64,000 nt of DNA, taken from Streptomyces sp. V4I2 (lineage in GTDB: Bacteria > Actinomycetota > Actinomycetes > Streptomycetales > Streptomycetaceae). Shown here one piece after another: positions 25,686 through 34,516 of the stretch. The stretch lies in NCBI RefSeq assembly GCF_030817655.1, contig NZ_JAUSZM010000003.1, positions 8,866,001-8,930,000 of the forward strand, given 5' to 3'. The notes beneath the pieces were generated by a model. That model had not been told where the DNA came from. It saw only the letters and a program-made list of their open reading frames with translations, and did no database searches. Position 1 is the stretch's first letter; each line of letters opens with the position of its first letter. The position numbers and the translations under genes are program-made.

Positions 25686-26102
25686 TCAGCAGGCGTCCCG
25701 CATCAACTCCGCCAAGTCGTGGTCCAGATCCAGCTGGAGATGTTCCAGACCGACCGGCACCAGCTCGCTGGTCGCCTCCAGGAACCGGCGCAGCTCGCCC
25801 GAGCGGACGTGCACGACGGCGGTGCCCTCGGGAGCGTGGAACTCCAGGACGGTGCGGTCGTAGCCGTACGGCCGCACCCGCACGTCGCCGTGCCCCTCGG
25901 GCTCCTGGAGACCGGCCGTGAGGAGTTCGCGGCTGAAGGTCCAGCAGACCTCCACGCCCTCCAGGGTGGCCGGGGCCGGGAAGGTCATGCGGACGGCGAA
26001 CGGGTCGCGCCGGTCGTAGTGCAGCGTGGCGGGAATGCTCGGCATCCGCGGCGCGGCGGCGACGAGCCGGGCCTCGACGGGCTGCTCGATGACGATGGAC
26101 AA
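25686..26102 (-). CDS. ssgD: SsgA-like sporulation/cell-division protein (SsgD type)
   Basis: A 138-aa SsgA-like protein (SALP), a family restricted to morphologically complex actinomycetes that steers septum and cell-wall events during growth and sporulation. Hallmarks are LHYDRRDPFAVRMTF, VCWTFSRELL, DVRVRPYG and the acidic C-terminal LQLDLDHDLAELM. The TTG at 26102 (reading MSIVIEQPVEARL) follows GGGAG with eight-base spacing and matches the usual SALP beginning; an upstream start at 26189 would add an unconserved arginine/histidine-rich stretch. The sequence resembles what I remember of S. coelicolor SsgD (SCO6722). It is monocistronic, between a pseudogene and a secreted protein. Confidence 0.88.
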   Translation of the reverse strand: MSIVIEQPVEARLVAAAPRMPSIPATLHYDRRDPFAVRMTFPAPATLEGVEVCWTFSRELLTAGLQEPEGHGDVRVRPYGYDRTVLEFHAPEGTAVVHVRSGELRRFLEATSELVPVGLEHLQLDLDHDLAELMRDAC

Positions 26103-26345
26103 CGCCTTGCTCCCTTGTGACGGCTGAACGGACTTCCGGGGATGAGGCCGGGCATGAAAAGAGACGACGGAATGAGCCAATCCGTGCACACCGATGTCGA
26201 GTGACCTCTGTCACCGTCTTCATTCACGGAAGTGACCAGGCTCTTCTCCCGGGGTGTGAAAGGCACTTGTGGCAAACGCAGCCTCCGGGGAGGACGGTCG
26301 GGGCCCTCTGGACGGCACCCGGGCGGTGGGCTAGCTTCGCCCGCC

Positions 26346-27458
26346 ATGAGGCGCTTGGGGATCACGCGACGCACGAGACGGTCCGGACGGACGAGGCGAG
26401 CGGTGGGCGCGGGGGTGGCGTGCGCGGCGGCGCTGGCCGCCCTGACCGCCGTACCCGCACAGGCGCAGGAGTCCGGACAGCGGACACCGCACTGGCAGGT
26501 GAAGGACACCGGCAGCACCGGTGTGCGGTTCCGGGGGCTCGCGGCCGTCGGCCGGGACACCGCCTGGGTGTCCGGCACCCAGGGCACCGTCCTGCGCACC
26601 ACGGACGGCGGGGCGAGCTGGCGGAACGCCTCGCCGCCCGGCGCCGAAGAGCTGCAGTTCCGGGACATCGAGGCCTTCGACGCGCGGCGCGCGGTGGTGC
26701 TGGCCATCGGCGAGGGCGAGGCGTCCCGCGTCTACCGCACCGACGACGGCGGCGCGACCTGGACCGAGTCCTTCCGCAACACCGACGCGCGGGCCTTCTA
26801 CGACTGCCTCACCTTCTTCGACCGCCGCCACGGCCTCGCGATGAGCGACCCGGTCGACGGGAAGTTCCGCATCCTGTCGACGAGCGACGGCGGCCGCTCC
26901 TGGACGGTGCTGCCCAGCGCCGGCATGCCGGCCGCGCTGCCCGGCGAGGCCGGCTTCGCGGCCGGCGGCCAGTGCCTGGTCTCCGCCGGGTCCCGGGACG
27001 TCTGGCTGGCCACCGGCGGGGCCGCACGCGCGCGCGTGCTGCACTCCGCCGACCGGGGCCTGACCTGGACGGCCTCCGACACGCCGATCCCGGCGGGCGA
27101 CCCGGCCCGCGGCGTCTTCGCGCTCGCCTTCCGGGACCGTACGCACGGCCTCGCGGTCGGCGGCGACTACCGCCCGGACCAGACCTCACCGCAGCCGGCG
27201 GCCCGCACCGCCGACGGCGGCCGCGACTGGCGGCCCGCCGCCCAGCCGCCGCCCGCCTACCGCTCGGGCGTCGCCTGGCTCCCGTACAGCCGCACGGCCG
27301 CCCTCGCGGTCGGACCCACCGGCACGGACCTGACGACGGACGGCGGCCGCACCTGGCGGACGGTGGACACGGGCTCGTACGACACCGTGGACTGCACGCC
27401 CGACCTGGGGTGCTGGGCGGCCGGGGAACAGGGGCGCGTGGCCCGTCTGGAGAGCTGA
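26346..27458 (+). CDS. Secreted Asp-box (YCF48/BNR-like) beta-propeller protein
   Basis: A 370-aa exported protein. A basic N-terminus and hydrophobic helix ending ...AVPAQA-QE form the signal peptide. The rest is a six- or seven-bladed propeller with repeated Asp-boxes of the form S/T-x-D-G-G-x-x-W: TTDGGASWRN, TDDGGATWTE, TSDGGRSWTV, SADRGLTWTA, TADGGRDWRP and TTDGGRTWRT. It is often annotated as an oxidoreductase or photosystem-stability-like protein. Catalytic residues of sialidases are not evident, so a ligand-binding role is as likely as an enzyme. TAGCTT at 26332-26337 lies eight bases before the ATG, indicating a leaderless mRNA and fixing the start. Confidence 0.87.
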   Translation: MRRLGITRRTRRSGRTRRAVGAGVACAAALAALTAVPAQAQESGQRTPHWQVKDTGSTGVRFRGLAAVGRDTAWVSGTQGTVLRTTDGGASWRNASPPGAEELQFRDIEAFDARRAVVLAIGEGEASRVYRTDDGGATWTESFRNTDARAFYDCLTFFDRRHGLAMSDPVDGKFRILSTSDGGRSWTVLPSAGMPAALPGEAGFAAGGQCLVSAGSRDVWLATGGAARARVLHSADRGLTWTASDTPIPAGDPARGVFALAFRDRTHGLAVGGDYRPDQTSPQPAARTADGGRDWRPAAQPPPAYRSGVAWLPYSRTAALAVGPTGTDLTTDGGRTWRTVDTGSYDTVDCTPDLGCWAAGEQGRVARLES

Positions 27459-27529
27459 GTCCGCAGGGCGTGCCGCATAGGTCCGGAATGCGGGTACCCG
27501 TTCCCCGAACGGGAAAGGAGTGAGCGGAC

Positions 27530-27859
27530 ATGCCACGTGGTTCGAGCTCCAAGCGGGAGCGCCAGTACGAGCACATCAAGGAGAGCGCCGAGGACCGGGG
27601 CGAGAACAAGGGACGCGCCAAGGAGATCGCCGCTCGGACGGTGAACAAGGAACGCGCCCGGTCCGGCGAGTCGAAGACCGCCAGCCGCACCTCGACCCAG
27701 GACATGTCGTCCGGCAAGCGGGGCGGCCAGCGGTCCGGCAAGGGCTCCGAGGGGCCCACCTACGACCAGCTCTACCAGGAGGCCAAGCAGCGGGGCATCA
27801 AGGGCCGTTCGGACATGAACAAGAGCCAGCTGCAGCGGGCGCTGGGAGGCAAGAGCTGA
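27530..27859 (+). CDS. Small basic 'plasmid stabilisation'-type protein
   Basis: A 109-aa, very charged, low-complexity protein beginning MPRGSSSKRERQYEHIKESA. The first 75 residues are mostly Lys, Arg, Glu, Ser and Gly and likely disordered. The C-terminal 30 residues (YDQLYQEAKQRGIKGRSDMN) resemble a Rho-N/SAP-like helical DNA-binding motif. Database entries often call this family 'plasmid stabilisation protein' without experimental basis. The ATG at 27530 follows AAAGGAG. Its neighbours give no functional hint; its gene ends three bases before the convergent YciI gene. Confidence 0.82.
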   Translation: MPRGSSSKRERQYEHIKESAEDRGENKGRAKEIAARTVNKERARSGESKTASRTSTQDMSSGKRGGQRSGKGSEGPTYDQLYQEAKQRGIKGRSDMNKSQLQRALGGKS

Positions 27860-27862
27860 GCC

Positions 27863-28159
27863 TCAGACCGGCGTCTGACGGAACCGCTCCAGCCCTGGTG
27901 CCGTCTTCGTAGCGGCGAACTCGGCGATGCGGTACTCGCACACCCCGGCGGTGACGAAGGGATCGCCCGCGGCGATCCCCTCGATCCACGCCCGGTCCCC
28001 CGCGACGGCGAGGATCACCCCGCCCTCGCGGGGATTCTTGGGCCCGGACGCCAGGAAGACACCCTGCTCGTACAACTCGTCGAGCCAGGCGACATGCGCC
28101 TCCAGCACGGCGTCGACGGCATCGAGCGGGGCGGTGTAGGTCAGCTCCAGTACGAACAT
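27863..28159 (-). CDS. YciI-family protein
   Basis: A 98-aa ferredoxin-like alpha-beta barrel protein of the YciI/YCII group. The core motif LASGPKNPREGG and the following DPF segment (AAGDPFVTAGV) match the family, whose conserved His/Asp pair is thought to be catalytic; the position usually His appears here in the N-terminal VLEAHVAWLDELYEQG. The ATG at 28159 gives a normal-length member; in-frame codons up to 28324 overlap endonuclease V and are rejected. It is divergent from the endonuclease V gene with 49 bases between. Function is unknown for most of the family. Confidence 0.85.
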   Translation of the reverse strand: MFVLELTYTAPLDAVDAVLEAHVAWLDELYEQGVFLASGPKNPREGGVILAVAGDRAWIEGIAAGDPFVTAGVCEYRIAEFAATKTAPGLERFRQTPV

Positions 28160-28208
28160 GATCGCGAGGCTACGCCGTCCGGGGGACGGGCCGTAGGCTC
28201 GTCCCATC

Positions 28209-28898
28209 ATGACGACGGTAAGAACTCCCCCCGACTGGCCCGCGACCGAGGAGCAGGCCCGCGCGGTCCAGGACGAGTTGCGCGGGCGCGTGGTGCTCGA
28301 CGAGCCGGGACCGCCGCCCGGCACGGGCCGGGTGACCGGTGTCGACGTGGCCTACGACGACGAGCACGACGTCGTCGCGGCCGCCGCCGTGGTGCTGGAC
28401 GCGACGAGTCTCGAAGTCGTCGCCGAGGCCACGGCCGTCGGCCGGATCTCTTTCCCGTACGTGCCCGGCCTGCTCGCCTTCCGCGAGATCCCCACGGTCC
28501 TCGCGGCCCTCGACGCCCTGACCTGCCCGCCCGGCCTGGTCGTGTGCGACGGCTACGGCCTCGCCCATCCGCGCCGCTTCGGCCTCGCCAGCCACCTCGG
28601 CGTCCTCACCGGGCTGCCCACCATCGGGGTCGCCAAGAACCCCTTCACCTTCACGTACGACGACCCGGGCACCGCACGCGGCAGTACGGCCCCCCTGCTT
28701 GCCGGCACCGAGGAGGTCGGCCGCGCCCTGCGCACCCGGGCGGCCGTCAAGCCGGTCTTCGTCTCGGTCGGTCACCGCGTGGGTCTCGACAACGCCTGCG
28801 CCCACACCCTCGCGCTGACCCCCGAGTACCGGCTGCCGGAGACCACGCGCAGGGCGGACGCGCTGTGCCGACGGGCGCTGCGGGAAGCAACTCCCTGA
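28209..28898 (+). CDS. nfi: Endonuclease V (deoxyinosine 3' endonuclease)
   Basis: A 229-aa endonuclease V, which nicks DNA (and RNA) one base 3' of inosine arising from adenine deamination. Motifs in order: GVDVAYDDEHD with the first metal Asp at about residue 46, FPYVPGLLAFREIP (the PYIPG wedge region), LVVCDGYGLAHPRRFGLASH with the second Asp and the His, TIGVAKNPF with the catalytic-site Lys, and SVGHRVGLDNA. Length is normal. The ATG at 28209 is nine bases after TAGGCT (28194-28199), suggesting a leaderless transcript. It shares an intergenic region with the divergent YciI gene. Confidence 0.94.
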   Translation: MTTVRTPPDWPATEEQARAVQDELRGRVVLDEPGPPPGTGRVTGVDVAYDDEHDVVAAAAVVLDATSLEVVAEATAVGRISFPYVPGLLAFREIPTVLAALDALTCPPGLVVCDGYGLAHPRRFGLASHLGVLTGLPTIGVAKNPFTFTYDDPGTARGSTAPLLAGTEEVGRALRTRAAVKPVFVSVGHRVGLDNACAHTLALTPEYRLPETTRRADALCRRALREATP

Positions 28899-28917
28899 GG
28901 GGGCGCGAGGACTGCGT

Positions 28918-28963
28918 CTGCGTACTGCTCTGAGTACTGCTCCTGAGTACGTCGTCTGAGTAC
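28918..28963. repeat. Tandem CTGAGTAC repeats, period 13
   Basis: CTGAGTAC occurs at 28930, 28943 and 28956, a strict 13-bp period, with a variant CTGCGTAC at 28918. The array lies 46-91 bp before a small membrane-protein gene and directly after endonuclease V. It may be a multi-site operator or simple slippage repeat; each unit contains the half-palindrome AGTAC. Confidence 0.65.
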
Positions 28964-29008
28964 CTGTACGGATGCGGGGCCGGCGGTCCGCTCGGCAGGC
29001 TGTGGCGC

Positions 29009-29155
29009 ATGACCTCGCACCGTTCCCCCAAGCCCCTCGCCGACCCCGACCGCCCCGTCGAGCGTGCCGTGACCGCCGCGCTCGTCCTCGCCACCCTCGC
29101 GGGGCTCGGCTGGATCGTCGGCATGATCTACACCGTCGCCCAGTGGCCGCTGTAG
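29009..29155 (+). CDS. Small single-pass membrane protein (48 aa)
   Basis: A 48-residue protein beginning MTSHRSPKPLADPDRPVERA, followed by one hydrophobic helix (VTAALVLATLAGLGWIVGMI) and a short YTVAQWPL end. The cytoplasmic part is basic and proline-rich. Codon use (third-position GC) is typical of real genes here. The protein resembles short membrane proteins seen next to this region in other streptomycetes, from memory. The ATG at 29009 has no strong ribosome site. The gene ends six bases before the convergent saccharopine-dehydrogenase-like gene. Function unknown. Confidence 0.65.
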   Translation: MTSHRSPKPLADPDRPVERAVTAALVLATLAGLGWIVGMIYTVAQWPL

Positions 29156-29161
29156 GGCCGC

Positions 29162-30340
29162 TCACCGGCTCCCGGCCACCCGGAAGGTGATCCCGGCCCG
29201 CCGCAGCCGCTCGGTCAGCGCGTCGCCCATCGCGACCGCCGTGGTGACCTGACCGGCGGTCGGCGGGAGGTCGTCGAAGGCCAGGCACAGCGCCGCCTCG
29301 GCGAAGATCTTCGCCGTCTCGTCGTACCCGGGGTCGCCGCCCGCGACCTCCGTGTACACCCGCCGGCCGCCGCCCTCGCCGACGAAACGGACCTTGAACC
29401 AGCTCTTCGCGCGCTTCTCCGGGCCGGGCCCCTCCCCGGGCTTGAGCCGGTCGGACAACCAGCGCCGCGCGGGCGGCAGTTGGGCCGCCGCGATCAGCGC
29501 GCCCACGGCCGCCACCCCGCCCACCGCGACCGGCAGGTGCCGTACCGCCGCGTACTCGCGGTAGCGGAAGTCCGGGCCGTACCGCTCCAGCGCCTGCGCG
29601 GACCGCCGGACGATCTGCGCGTCGATCGTCGGCAGGGGCAGCGCCCAGGCGCCGACCTCCGGGGCGAACCGTGGTGCGCCGGTCGGTGCGCAGACGCGCC
29701 GGCCCACCAGGCGGGGCTCGTGCCGGCCGCGGTCCCGGGCGGCGGCCAGCAGCTGCCGTCCGCGCGCGAACTGGTTGAGCGCCGAGGCGAAGGTGCCGCC
29801 CGAGAAGGTCGCGTCCGCGGTCACGAACCCGTCGACCCGCAGGGGCACGCCCTCGGGGAGCTGCCGGACGGTGAAGTACGCCCCCAGGTCGTGCGGCACC
29901 GAGTCGAAGCCGCACGCGTGCACCAGCCGGGCGCCCGTCTCACGCGCGCGTGCGTCGTGGTGGACGTACATCAGGTCCACGAACTCCGGCTCACCGGTGA
30001 GGTCCAGGTAGTCCGCTCCGGAGTCCGCGCAGGCGGCGACGAGTTCCTCGCCGTGGGTCACGTAGGGGCCGACCGTGGTGGCCACCACGCGCGCGTGCTC
30101 CGCGAGTTCACGCAGCGAGGCCGGATCCGACACGTCGGCCCTCAGCACCCCGACCTCCGAGCCGCCGGGCAGCCCCTCCCGCAGCCGGTGGAGCTTCTCC
30201 TCGCTGCGACCGGCGATCGCCCAGCGCAGCCCCTCGGGAGCGTGCGCGGCCAGGTACTCGGCGGTGAGCGTGCCCACGAAGCCGGTGGCTCCGAAGAGCA
30301 CGATGTCGTAGGGACGATCCGTCCTGTTCAGCCTGCTCAT
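29162..30340 (-). CDS. Saccharopine dehydrogenase-like NAD(P)-binding protein (trans-acting enoyl reductase type)
   Basis: A 392-aa protein with an N-terminal NAD(P) fold (YDIVLFGATGFVGTLTAEYL, GxTGFxG). The SDH-family segments YVTHGEELVAACADSGADYL and HACGFDSVPHDLGAYF follow, and a hydrophobic helix at about 270-290 suggests peripheral membrane contact. The sequence is closest to mycobacterial trans-acting enoyl reductases and human SCCPDH rather than true lysine-pathway enzymes. The ATG at 30340 follows AGAGGTG; longer in-frame extensions run into the YjbR gene and are rejected. It is divergent from the YjbR gene. The substrate is probably a lipid or polyketide intermediate, by family only. 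Confidence 0.88.
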   Translation of the reverse strand: MSRLNRTDRPYDIVLFGATGFVGTLTAEYLAAHAPEGLRWAIAGRSEEKLHRLREGLPGGSEVGVLRADVSDPASLRELAEHARVVATTVGPYVTHGEELVAACADSGADYLDLTGEPEFVDLMYVHHDARARETGARLVHACGFDSVPHDLGAYFTVRQLPEGVPLRVDGFVTADATFSGGTFASALNQFARGRQLLAAARDRGRHEPRLVGRRVCAPTGAPRFAPEVGAWALPLPTIDAQIVRRSAQALERYGPDFRYREYAAVRHLPVAVGGVAAVGALIAAAQLPPARRWLSDRLKPGEGPGPEKRAKSWFKVRFVGEGGGRRVYTEVAGGDPGYDETAKIFAEAALCLAFDDLPPTAGQVTTAVAMGDALTERLRRAGITFRVAGSR

Positions 30341-30433
30341 GACACCTCTTCGGTTTCGCCGCACGCGCCGTTGTCGGTGGCCGAGGCTAGCGTGAGGAGT
30401 GCGGAGCCCGCCGACGAGGCCGGAGGTGTGCAG

Positions 30434-30814
30434 GTGGCCGTGCCGAAGAACGCTCTGAAGAAGTGGGGGAAAGTGCGCGAGTTCGCTCTCGGGATGCCGG
30501 GTGCCACGGAGGAGTTTCCCTGGGGCGAGACCGTCGCCAAGGTCAACAAGAAGGTGTTCGTCTTCCTCGGTGTCGACGACGGCAGCTATCCGCTGGGCGT
30601 CACGCTGAAGCTCAAGGACGAGGCCGCCCACGCCCACGCGCTGACCTGCCCCGGCGCCGAACCCGCCGGGTACGGCCTCGGGAAGTCCGGCTGGGTGAGC
30701 GTTCCGCTGGAGCCGCGGGGCGCCCCGGCCGCCGAACTGCTGTGCGACTGGGTGGAGGAGAGCTACCGCACGATTGCACCGAAGCGGCTGACAGTCGAGC
30801 TCGATGGTCGCTGA
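30434..30814 (+). CDS. MmcQ/YjbR-family DNA-binding-fold protein
   Basis: A 126-aa CyaY-like-fold protein of the MmcQ/YjbR group. It has the family motifs ALGMPGATEEFPWGE, the KVFVFLG strand, KLKDEAA and YGLGKSGWVSV, ending with a helical EESYRTIAPKRL. Some members bind DNA, but most are uncharacterised. The GTG at 30434 has GGAGG seven bases upstream. It is divergent from the saccharopine-dehydrogenase-like gene and followed, after a 128-bp regulatory gap, by the beta-oxidation operon on the same strand. Confidence 0.85.
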   Translation: MAVPKNALKKWGKVREFALGMPGATEEFPWGETVAKVNKKVFVFLGVDDGSYPLGVTLKLKDEAAHAHALTCPGAEPAGYGLGKSGWVSVPLEPRGAPAAELLCDWVEESYRTIAPKRLTVELDGR

Positions 30815-30840
30815 GCCGGTCGACGGGGCACAATCCGACT

Positions 30841-30930
30841 AAGCGCTTGCTCTTCAGGTCTTGTGCCCGTAGGAAGGCATTCTTAGCATCGCTGGTGTTA
30901 CATCAGTTGTGTCATACCTTGTGTCATACC
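30841..30930 (+). promoter_or_regulatory. Regulatory region of the beta-oxidation operon with direct and inverted repeats
   Basis: The 128-bp gap holds the palindrome AAGCGCTT (30841-30848, in the context CTAAGCGCTTGC) seen before many actinobacterial acyl-CoA genes. Further down are two perfect 12-bp tandem repeats, TTGTGTCATACC at 30907-30918 and 30919-30930, directly before the CaiB/BaiF gene. The first could bind a TetR-type fatty-acid regulator. The second may be an operator pair or part of the promoter. Confidence 0.5.
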
Positions 30931-30942
30931 TCTGGGGGCTGA

Positions 30943-32073
30943 ATGGCAACGACGCCAAGGCCGGGCCCGCTCTCCGGCGTACGCGTGGTCGAGCTGGCCG
31001 GGATCGGGCCCGGGCCGTTCGCCGCCATGCTCCTGGCCGACCTGGGCGCCGATGTGGTGTGTGTGGACCGGCCCGGTGGTTCCGGGCTCGCCATCGACCC
31101 GGAGTTCGACGTCACCAACCGCAACAAGCGCTCGGTGATCGTCGACCTCAAGGCGCCCGACGGCGCCGCTCGTGTCCTCGACCTCGCCGCCCGCGCCGAC
31201 GTCCTCGTCGAGGGCTACCGCCCCGGGGTCGCGGAGCGCCTCGGCGTCGGCCCCGAGGACTGCCACGCCCGCAACCCGAAGCTCGTCTACGGCCGGATGA
31301 CCGGCTGGGGCCAGGAAGGCCCCCTCGCCCCGCGCGCCGGACACGACATCGCGTACATCGCGCTCACCGGCACCCTCGGCATGATCGGCGAACCATCCCG
31401 GCCGCCCGCCGTCCCGGCCAACCTGCTCGGGGACTACGCGGGCGGCTCCCTGTACCTCGTCGTCGGCGTCCTCGCCGCCCTGCACCACGCCCGCGCGACC
31501 GGCACCGGCCAGGTCGTCGACGCCGCCATCGTCGACGGCACGGCCCACCTCTCCGCGATGATCCACGGCATGCTCGCCGCCGGCGGCTGGCAGGACCGGC
31601 GCGGCGCCAACCTCCTCGACGGCGGCTGCCCCTACTACGGCACCTACGAGACCGCCGACGGGAAGTACATGGCCGTGGGCGCCCTGGAGCGGCAGTTCTA
31701 CGAGGAGTTCCTGAGCCTGCTGGGCCTCGAGGAGCACACCGGGGCCCGCAAGGACTGGACCCGCTGGGGAGAGCTGCGCGAGGCCGTCGCCGCCCGCTTC
31801 GCATCCGGCACCCGCGACGAGTGGACGGCCGTCTTCGAGGGCTCCGACGCCTGCGTGGCACCCGTACTGACCCTGCGCGAGGCCCCGCGGCACCCGCACC
31901 TCGCCGCCCGCGGCACCTTCACCGACCACGGCGGCATCACCCAGCCCGCCCCCGCACCCCGCTTCTCCGCCACTCCGACCCAGGTCCGCACCGGCCCTGC
32001 TCGGCCGGGCGCCGACACCGCGGACGTGGCACGCGACTGGGACGTACCCGACCTCCTGAAGGGCCTCGGATGA
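30943..32073 (+). CDS. CaiB/BaiF CoA-transferase family protein (alpha-methylacyl-CoA racemase-like)
   Basis: A 376-aa class III CoA-transferase-fold protein. The sequence favours the alpha-methylacyl-CoA racemase branch: GVRVVELAGIGPGPFAAMLL at the start, the GHDIAYIALTG segment with the racemase His, and the LLGDYAGGS segment with the partner Asp. Racemases let 2-methyl-branched acyl-CoAs enter beta-oxidation, which suits streptomycetes with branched fatty acids. The ATG at 30943 is preceded by GGGGG. Its stop overlaps the acyl-CoA dehydrogenase start by four bases (ATGA). It is first gene of a four-gene beta-oxidation operon. A CoA-transferase activity is the alternative. Confidence 0.9.
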   Translation: MATTPRPGPLSGVRVVELAGIGPGPFAAMLLADLGADVVCVDRPGGSGLAIDPEFDVTNRNKRSVIVDLKAPDGAARVLDLAARADVLVEGYRPGVAERLGVGPEDCHARNPKLVYGRMTGWGQEGPLAPRAGHDIAYIALTGTLGMIGEPSRPPAVPANLLGDYAGGSLYLVVGVLAALHHARATGTGQVVDAAIVDGTAHLSAMIHGMLAAGGWQDRRGANLLDGGCPYYGTYETADGKYMAVGALERQFYEEFLSLLGLEEHTGARKDWTRWGELREAVAARFASGTRDEWTAVFEGSDACVAPVLTLREAPRHPHLAARGTFTDHGGITQPAPAPRFSATPTQVRTGPARPGADTADVARDWDVPDLLKGLG

Positions 32074-33212
32074 AGCGGCAGATCTTCGCCCCCGAGCACG
32101 ACGCGTTCCGTGAGACCGTGCGCAGCTTCCTGGCCAGGGAGGTGCTGCCGTACTACGAACAGTGGGAGCAGGACGGCATCGTCTCCCGCGAGGCCTGGCG
32201 GGCGGCCGGCAAGCAGGGCCTGCTCGGGCTCGCCGCGGACGAGGAGTACGGAGGCGGCGGCACCGCCGACTTCCGCTACAGCGCCGTCCTCGCAGAGGAG
32301 TTCACCCGCGCGGGCGCCCCAGGGCTCGCCCTCGGCCTGCACAACGACATCATCGGCCCGTACCTGACCGGCCTGGCCACCGAGGAGCAGAAGCGGCGCT
32401 GGCTGCCCGGCTTCTGCGACGGCTCGCTCATCACCGCCATCGCCATGACCGAGCCGGGCGCCGGATCCGACCTCCAGGGCATCCGCACCCACGCCGAGGA
32501 CCGGGGCGACCACTGGCTGCTCAACGGCTCGAAGACGTTCATCTCGAACGGGATCCTCGCCGACCTGGTGATCGTCGTCGCGAAGACGACACCGGAGGGC
32601 GGCGCGCACGGCCTGTCGCTGCTCGTCGTCGAACGCGGCACGGAGGGCTTCGAGCGCGGCCGCAACCTCGACAAGATCGGCCAGAAGGCCCAGGACACCG
32701 CCGAGTTGTTCTTCCACGACGTGCACGTACCCAAGGAGAACCTTCTTGGCGAGCTCCACGGCGCCTTCGTCCACCTGATGACGAACCTCGCCCAGGAGCG
32801 CCTGAGCATCGCCGTCGCCGCGATCGCCGCCGCCGAGCACCTCCTGGAGATCACCACGGAGTACGTCAAGGAACGCGAGGCCTTCGGCCGGCCCCTGGCG
32901 ACCAAACAGCACATCCGCTTCGAGATCGCCGAGATGGCCACCGAGTGTGCCGTCACGCGGGCGTTCCTCGACCGCTGCATCGAGGACCACTCCAGCGGCG
33001 GACTCGACGCCGTGCACGCCTCCATGGCCAAGTGGTGGGCGACCGAACTGCAGAAGCGGGTCGCCGACCGCTGCCTCCAACTCCACGGCGGCTACGGCTA
33101 CATGACCGACTACCCCGTCGCCCGGGCCTTCACCGACGGGCGTATCCAGACCATCTACGGCGGGACCACCGAGATCATGAAGGAGATCATCGGCCGTTCC
33201 CTGCTGGGCTGA
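32070..33212 (+). CDS. Acyl-CoA dehydrogenase
   Basis: A 380-aa FAD-dependent acyl-CoA dehydrogenase catalysing the first step of beta-oxidation. Conserved blocks are [14 protein letters not shown] (flavin contact), [30 protein letters not shown] and the C-terminal [17 protein letters not shown] and [19 protein letters not shown]. The usual catalytic glutamate position near the C-terminal IYGGTTE segment is retained, as in long-chain or isovaleryl-type enzymes. The ATG at 32070 overlaps the preceding stop, indicating translational coupling to the racemase-like protein, which fits a role in oxidising branched acyl-CoA. Confidence 0.93.
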   Translation: MKRQIFAPEHDAFRETVRSFLAREVLPYYEQWEQDGIVSREAWRAAGKQGLLGLAADEEYGGGGTADFRYSAVLAEEFTRAGAPGLALGLHNDIIGPYLTGLATEEQKRRWLPGFCDGSLITAIAMTEPGAGSDLQGIRTHAEDRGDHWLLNGSKTFISNGILADLVIVVAKTTPEGGAHGLSLLVVERGTEGFERGRNLDKIGQKAQDTAELFFHDVHVPKENLLGELHGAFVHLMTNLAQERLSIAVAAIAAAEHLLEITTEYVKEREAFGRPLATKQHIRFEIAEMATECAVTRAFLDRCIEDHSSGGLDAVHASMAKWWATELQKRVADRCLQLHGGYGYMTDYPVARAFTDGRIQTIYGGTTEIMKEIIGRSLLG

Positions 33213-33231
33213 CCTCCCCGAAAGGCTTGAT

Positions 33232-34446
33232 GTGAGCACCGAAGCGTACGTGTACGACGCGATCCGCACCCCCCGCGGCCGCGGCAAGGCGAACGGCGCC
33301 CTGCACGGCACGAAGCCCGTCGACCTGGTCGTCGGGCTCATCCACGAGATCCGCGACCGCTTCCCGGGCCTCGACCCGGCCGCGGTCGACGACATCGTGC
33401 TCGGCGTCGTCGGCCCGGTCGGCGACCAGGGCTCCGACATCGCCCGGATCGCCGCCGTCGCCGCGGGACTGCCGGACACGGTGGCGGGCGTCCAGGAGAA
33501 CCGCTTCTGTGCCTCGGGTCTGGAGGCCGTCAACATGGCCGCCGCCAAGGTGCGTTCCGGCTGGGAGGACCTCGTCCTCGCGGGCGGCGTCGAGTCGATG
33601 TCCCGGGTGCCGATGGCCTCGGACGGCGGCGCCTGGTTCAACGACCCGATGACGAACCTCGCCACCAACTTCGTGCCGCAGGGCATCGGCGCGGACCTCA
33701 TCGCCACCATCGAGGGCTTCTCCCGGCGGGACGTCGACGAGTACGCGGCGCTCTCGCAGGAGCGGGCGGCGACCGCCTGGAAGGAGGGCCGCTTCGACCG
33801 GTCCGTCGTCCCGGTCAGGGACCGCAGCGGCCTCGTCGTCCTCGACCACGACGAGCACCTGCGCCCGGGGACGACCGCCGACTCCCTCGGCAGGCTGAAG
33901 CCGTCCTTCGCCGACATCGGCGACCTCGGCGGCTTCGACGCCGTGGCCCTGCAGAAGTACCACTGGGTGGAGAAGATCGACCACGTCCACCACGCGGGCA
34001 ACTCCTCCGGCATCGTGGACGGCGCGTCGCTGGTCGCGATCGGCTCCAAGGAGGTCGGTGACCGCTACGGGCTCACCCCGCGCGCGCGGATCGTCTCCGC
34101 CGCCGTCTCCGGCTCCGAGCCCACCATCATGCTCACCGGCCCCGCCCCCGCCACCCGCAAGGCCCTCGCGAAGGCCGGGCTGACCATCGACGACATCGAC
34201 CTCGTCGAGATCAACGAGGCCTTCGCGGCCGTCGTCCTGCGCTTCGCGCGGGACATGGGCCTGTCCCTCGACAAGGTCAACGTCAACGGCGGCGCCATCG
34301 CGCTGGGTCACCCGCTCGGCGCCACCGGCGCCATGATCCTCGGCTCGCTCGTCGACGAACTGGAGCGCCAGGACAAGCGGTACGGCCTCGCCACGCTGTG
34401 CGTCGGCGGCGGCATGGGCATCGCCACGATCGTCGAACGCGTCTGA
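33232..34446 (+). CDS. fadA: Acetyl-CoA C-acyltransferase (3-ketoacyl-CoA thiolase)
   Basis: A 404-aa thiolase that cleaves 3-ketoacyl-CoA in the last step of beta-oxidation. The nucleophilic cysteine is in [15 protein letters not shown] (about residue 88). The second active-site region [20 protein letters not shown] contains the His, and [15 protein letters not shown] holds the second Cys at the end. The GTG at 33232 follows a weak GAAAGG. It is third in the operon, 19 bases after the acyl-CoA dehydrogenase, and probably forms the trifunctional complex with the FadB-type protein encoded 70 bases downstream. Confidence 0.93.
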   Translation: MSTEAYVYDAIRTPRGRGKANGALHGTKPVDLVVGLIHEIRDRFPGLDPAAVDDIVLGVVGPVGDQGSDIARIAAVAAGLPDTVAGVQENRFCASGLEAVNMAAAKVRSGWEDLVLAGGVESMSRVPMASDGGAWFNDPMTNLATNFVPQGIGADLIATIEGFSRRDVDEYAALSQERAATAWKEGRFDRSVVPVRDRSGLVVLDHDEHLRPGTTADSLGRLKPSFADIGDLGGFDAVALQKYHWVEKIDHVHHAGNSSGIVDGASLVAIGSKEVGDRYGLTPRARIVSAAVSGSEPTIMLTGPAPATRKALAKAGLTIDDIDLVEINEAFAAVVLRFARDMGLSLDKVNVNGGAIALGHPLGATGAMILGSLVDELERQDKRYGLATLCVGGGMGIATIVERV

Positions 34447-34460
34447 ATCCCCGGCGGAAA

Positions 34461-34502
34461 TCCGGACCCAGGAGACCTCTGATCCGGATCCAAGAGACCT
34501 CT
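34461..34502 (+). repeat. 22-bp imperfect tandem repeat between fadA and fadB
   Basis: TCCGGACCCAGGAGACCTCT at 34461 and TCCGGATCCAAGAGACCTCT at 34483 are identical at 18 of 20 positions, a 22-bp duplication just before the FadB ribosome site. Each copy includes a GGAGAC- or AGAGAC-like element, so it probably duplicated an earlier ribosome-binding region. Confidence 0.6.
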
Positions 34503-34516
34503 ACGGAGACCCTGTC

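Noticed and set aside
28918-28963. CRISPR array
   Set aside because: Repeats are only 8 bp with 5-bp spacers and no cas genes. No CRISPR array was seen anywhere in the window.
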